Assembly (NCBI GenBank): GCA_964526035.1
Contig: CAZGKE010000095.1
Location: 1 to 13,673, forward strand
Direction: 5' to 3'
DNA: 13,673 bases
Origin: DAOMOD01 sp964526035
Lineage (GTDB): Bacteria; Pseudomonadota; Gammaproteobacteria; Xanthomonadales; BPKI01
Shown in pieces: positions 12,651 to 13,673 of the stretch (position 1 is its first letter; each line of letters opens with the position of its first letter). The notes below the pieces were generated by a model. It saw nothing but the letters and a program-made list of their open reading frames with translations. It had not been told where the DNA came from and did no database searches. The position numbers were made by a program, and so were the translations under genes.

Positions 12651-13673
12651 CCGACAGCACATGAGGCGGGGGCGGCAATGGCGGAAGCGGAGCAAGCAGG
12701 CGCGCAGCGCGAGCCCATGGCCAAGGTCGATACGGCCTGGCTACGGATGGAGTCGCCGACCAACCTGATGATGATCACCGGAGTGATGATGCTCGAGAAG
12801 CATCTCGACGTCCGTCGCCTGCGCAAGCTGATCCGTGAACGCTTCCTCGCGTTTCGCCGCTTCCGGCAGCGTGCCGTCGATACGCCGACCGGCGCCTTCT
12901 GGGAAGATGCCGAGCCGGACCTCGACTGGCACGTGGAGAAGACTTCGCTGCCGACTCCGGGCGGCCAGTCCGAGCTCGAGGCCTTGGCCAGCGAGCTGGC
13001 CTCGACGCCACTCGATCACCAGCGCCCGCTGTGGCATTTCCTTGTCGTCGATCGCTACAAGGGCGGCAGCGCCCTGGTGGTACGCATCCATCATTGCTAT
13101 GCCGACGGCATCGCCCTGGTGCAGGTGCTGCTGTCATTGACCGATACCGCGCCGGTGTCGCGCAAGGAGCACCACCTGCCGCGCAAATGGCTGAAGAAGG
13201 ATGGCCGCACCGTGTTCGACCGCCTGCTGGCACCGGCCCGCGCCGGTCTCGACCAGGCCATGCAGTGGGGTGGCAAGCTGATGGATTTCGGCGGCGCGGT
13301 GGTGCGTGATCCTTCATTGGCCAAGGTGGTGGCGAGCGAAGGTGCGCATATCGCACGCGAGTTGGCGCATGTCATCGCGCTCAGCGACGATCCCGTAACC
13401 CGCTATCGCGGCCCGTTGTGCGACCGCAAACGCGTTGCCTGGGCCGAGCCGATGCCCCTGGAGGAGGTGAAGGCGATCGGCCGCGCCTACGGCTGCACCG
13501 TCAACGACGTGCTGCTGGCCGCTGCTGCGGGTGCGCTGCGCGGCTGCCTGCGCGATTGGGGCGAGGACCCCGACGGGCTCACCATCCGCGCCACCGTCCC
13601 GGTCAACCTGCGACCGCTCGAGCACGCCAAGAAGCTGGGCAACCACTTCGGCCTGGTGTTCCTGGACCTGCCC
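12648..13673 (+). CDS. Wax ester synthase / diacylglycerol acyltransferase (WS/DGAT), 3' end outside window
   Basis: Acyl-CoA-dependent acyltransferase joining fatty acyl groups to long-chain alcohols or diacylglycerol to make storage wax esters or triacylglycerol; family members associate with the membrane and lipid bodies. 342 codons are visible, about 70% of a usual 460-500-residue protein, running open off the edge. Motifs: VDTAWLRMESPTNLMMI near the N-terminus, PLW at 127-129, the active site HHCYADG at 148-154 (HHxxxDG), NDVLLAAAAGAL from N286, and RATVPVNLRP before the edge. The frame opens at ATG 12648, directly after a TAA, with AAGGA 13 bases ahead. ATGs at 12678 and 12717 are alternatives, and 12717 best matches the family N-terminus. 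Substrate preference cannot be read from sequence. Confidence 0.9.
   Translation, partial: MPTAHEAGAAMAEAEQAGAQREPMAKVDTAWLRMESPTNLMMITGVMMLEKHLDVRRLRKLIRERFLAFRRFRQRAVDTPTGAFWEDAEPDLDWHVEKTSLPTPGGQSELEALASELASTPLDHQRPLWHFLVVDRYKGGSALVVRIHHCYADGIALVQVLLSLTDTAPVSRKEHHLPRKWLKKDGRTVFDRLLAPARAGLDQAMQWGGKLMDFGGAVVRDPSLAKVVASEGAHIARELAHVIALSDDPVTRYRGPLCDRKRVAWAEPMPLEEVKAIGRAYGCTVNDVLLAAAAGALRGCLRDWGEDPDGLTIRATVPVNLRPLEHAKKLGNHFGLVFLDLP

Noticed and set aside
1..13673. CRISPR array, insertion sequence or prophage genes
   Set aside because: No regularly spaced repeats with unique spacers, no transposase or integrase motifs, and no phage genes were seen on either strand.

Overview
The window is GC-rich chromosomal DNA, most likely from a gammaproteobacterium of the Xanthomonadales/Lysobacterales type. 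The grounds are the uninterrupted hisG-D-C-B-H-A-F-IE order, the bifunctional HisB and fused HisIE, a TrpR-like regulator at the head of the his operon, Gammaproteobacteria-type RNase D, and REP-like palindromes between genes. This placement is inferred from gene content; no database search was possible.

Layout. Bases 1-350 hold no convincing gene, only a REP-like palindrome and three copies of a GC-rich palindromic repeat. RNase D (rnd, minus strand) follows. It diverges from an exported protein with a helical repeat region and a C-terminal SUMF1/FGE-type domain that lacks the catalytic cysteines. A YihY/BrkB-family inner-membrane protein (minus) converges on that gene. Its upstream region is shared with a divergent TrpR/YerC-like repressor gene, which has a perfect 7+6+7 inverted repeat ten bases before its ATG.

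Bases 4543-11995 look like one operon: regulator, hisG, hisD, hisC, hisB, hisH, hisA, hisF, hisIE. Together the eight enzymes carry out all ten steps from PRPP and ATP to histidine. The genes overlap or lie within a few bases of each other, except for a 37-base gap before hisG. Three consecutive genes (hisH, hisA, hisF) use TTG, TTG and GTG starts behind good Shine-Dalgarno sequences. No HisL-type leader peptide or attenuator is present, so control is probably by the TrpR-like protein at its operator.

Downstream, facing the his operon on the minus strand, are tRNA-Ser(GGA) and the 4.5S signal recognition particle RNA gene (ffs), with a consensus-like promoter before the tRNA. The 240-base spacer between them is unusual. 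It carries a second copy of the tRNA 3' end exactly 177 bases from the real one, inside a roughly 95-base duplicated unit, an inverted copy of the T-arm and acceptor end, and at least five small hairpins in a row. This resembles in layout the tRNA 3'-end repeats of the E. coli tyrT locus and is the most unusual part of the window.

The window ends inside a plus-strand wax ester synthase/diacylglycerol acyltransferase gene with the HHxxxDG active-site motif, which suggests storage-lipid synthesis.
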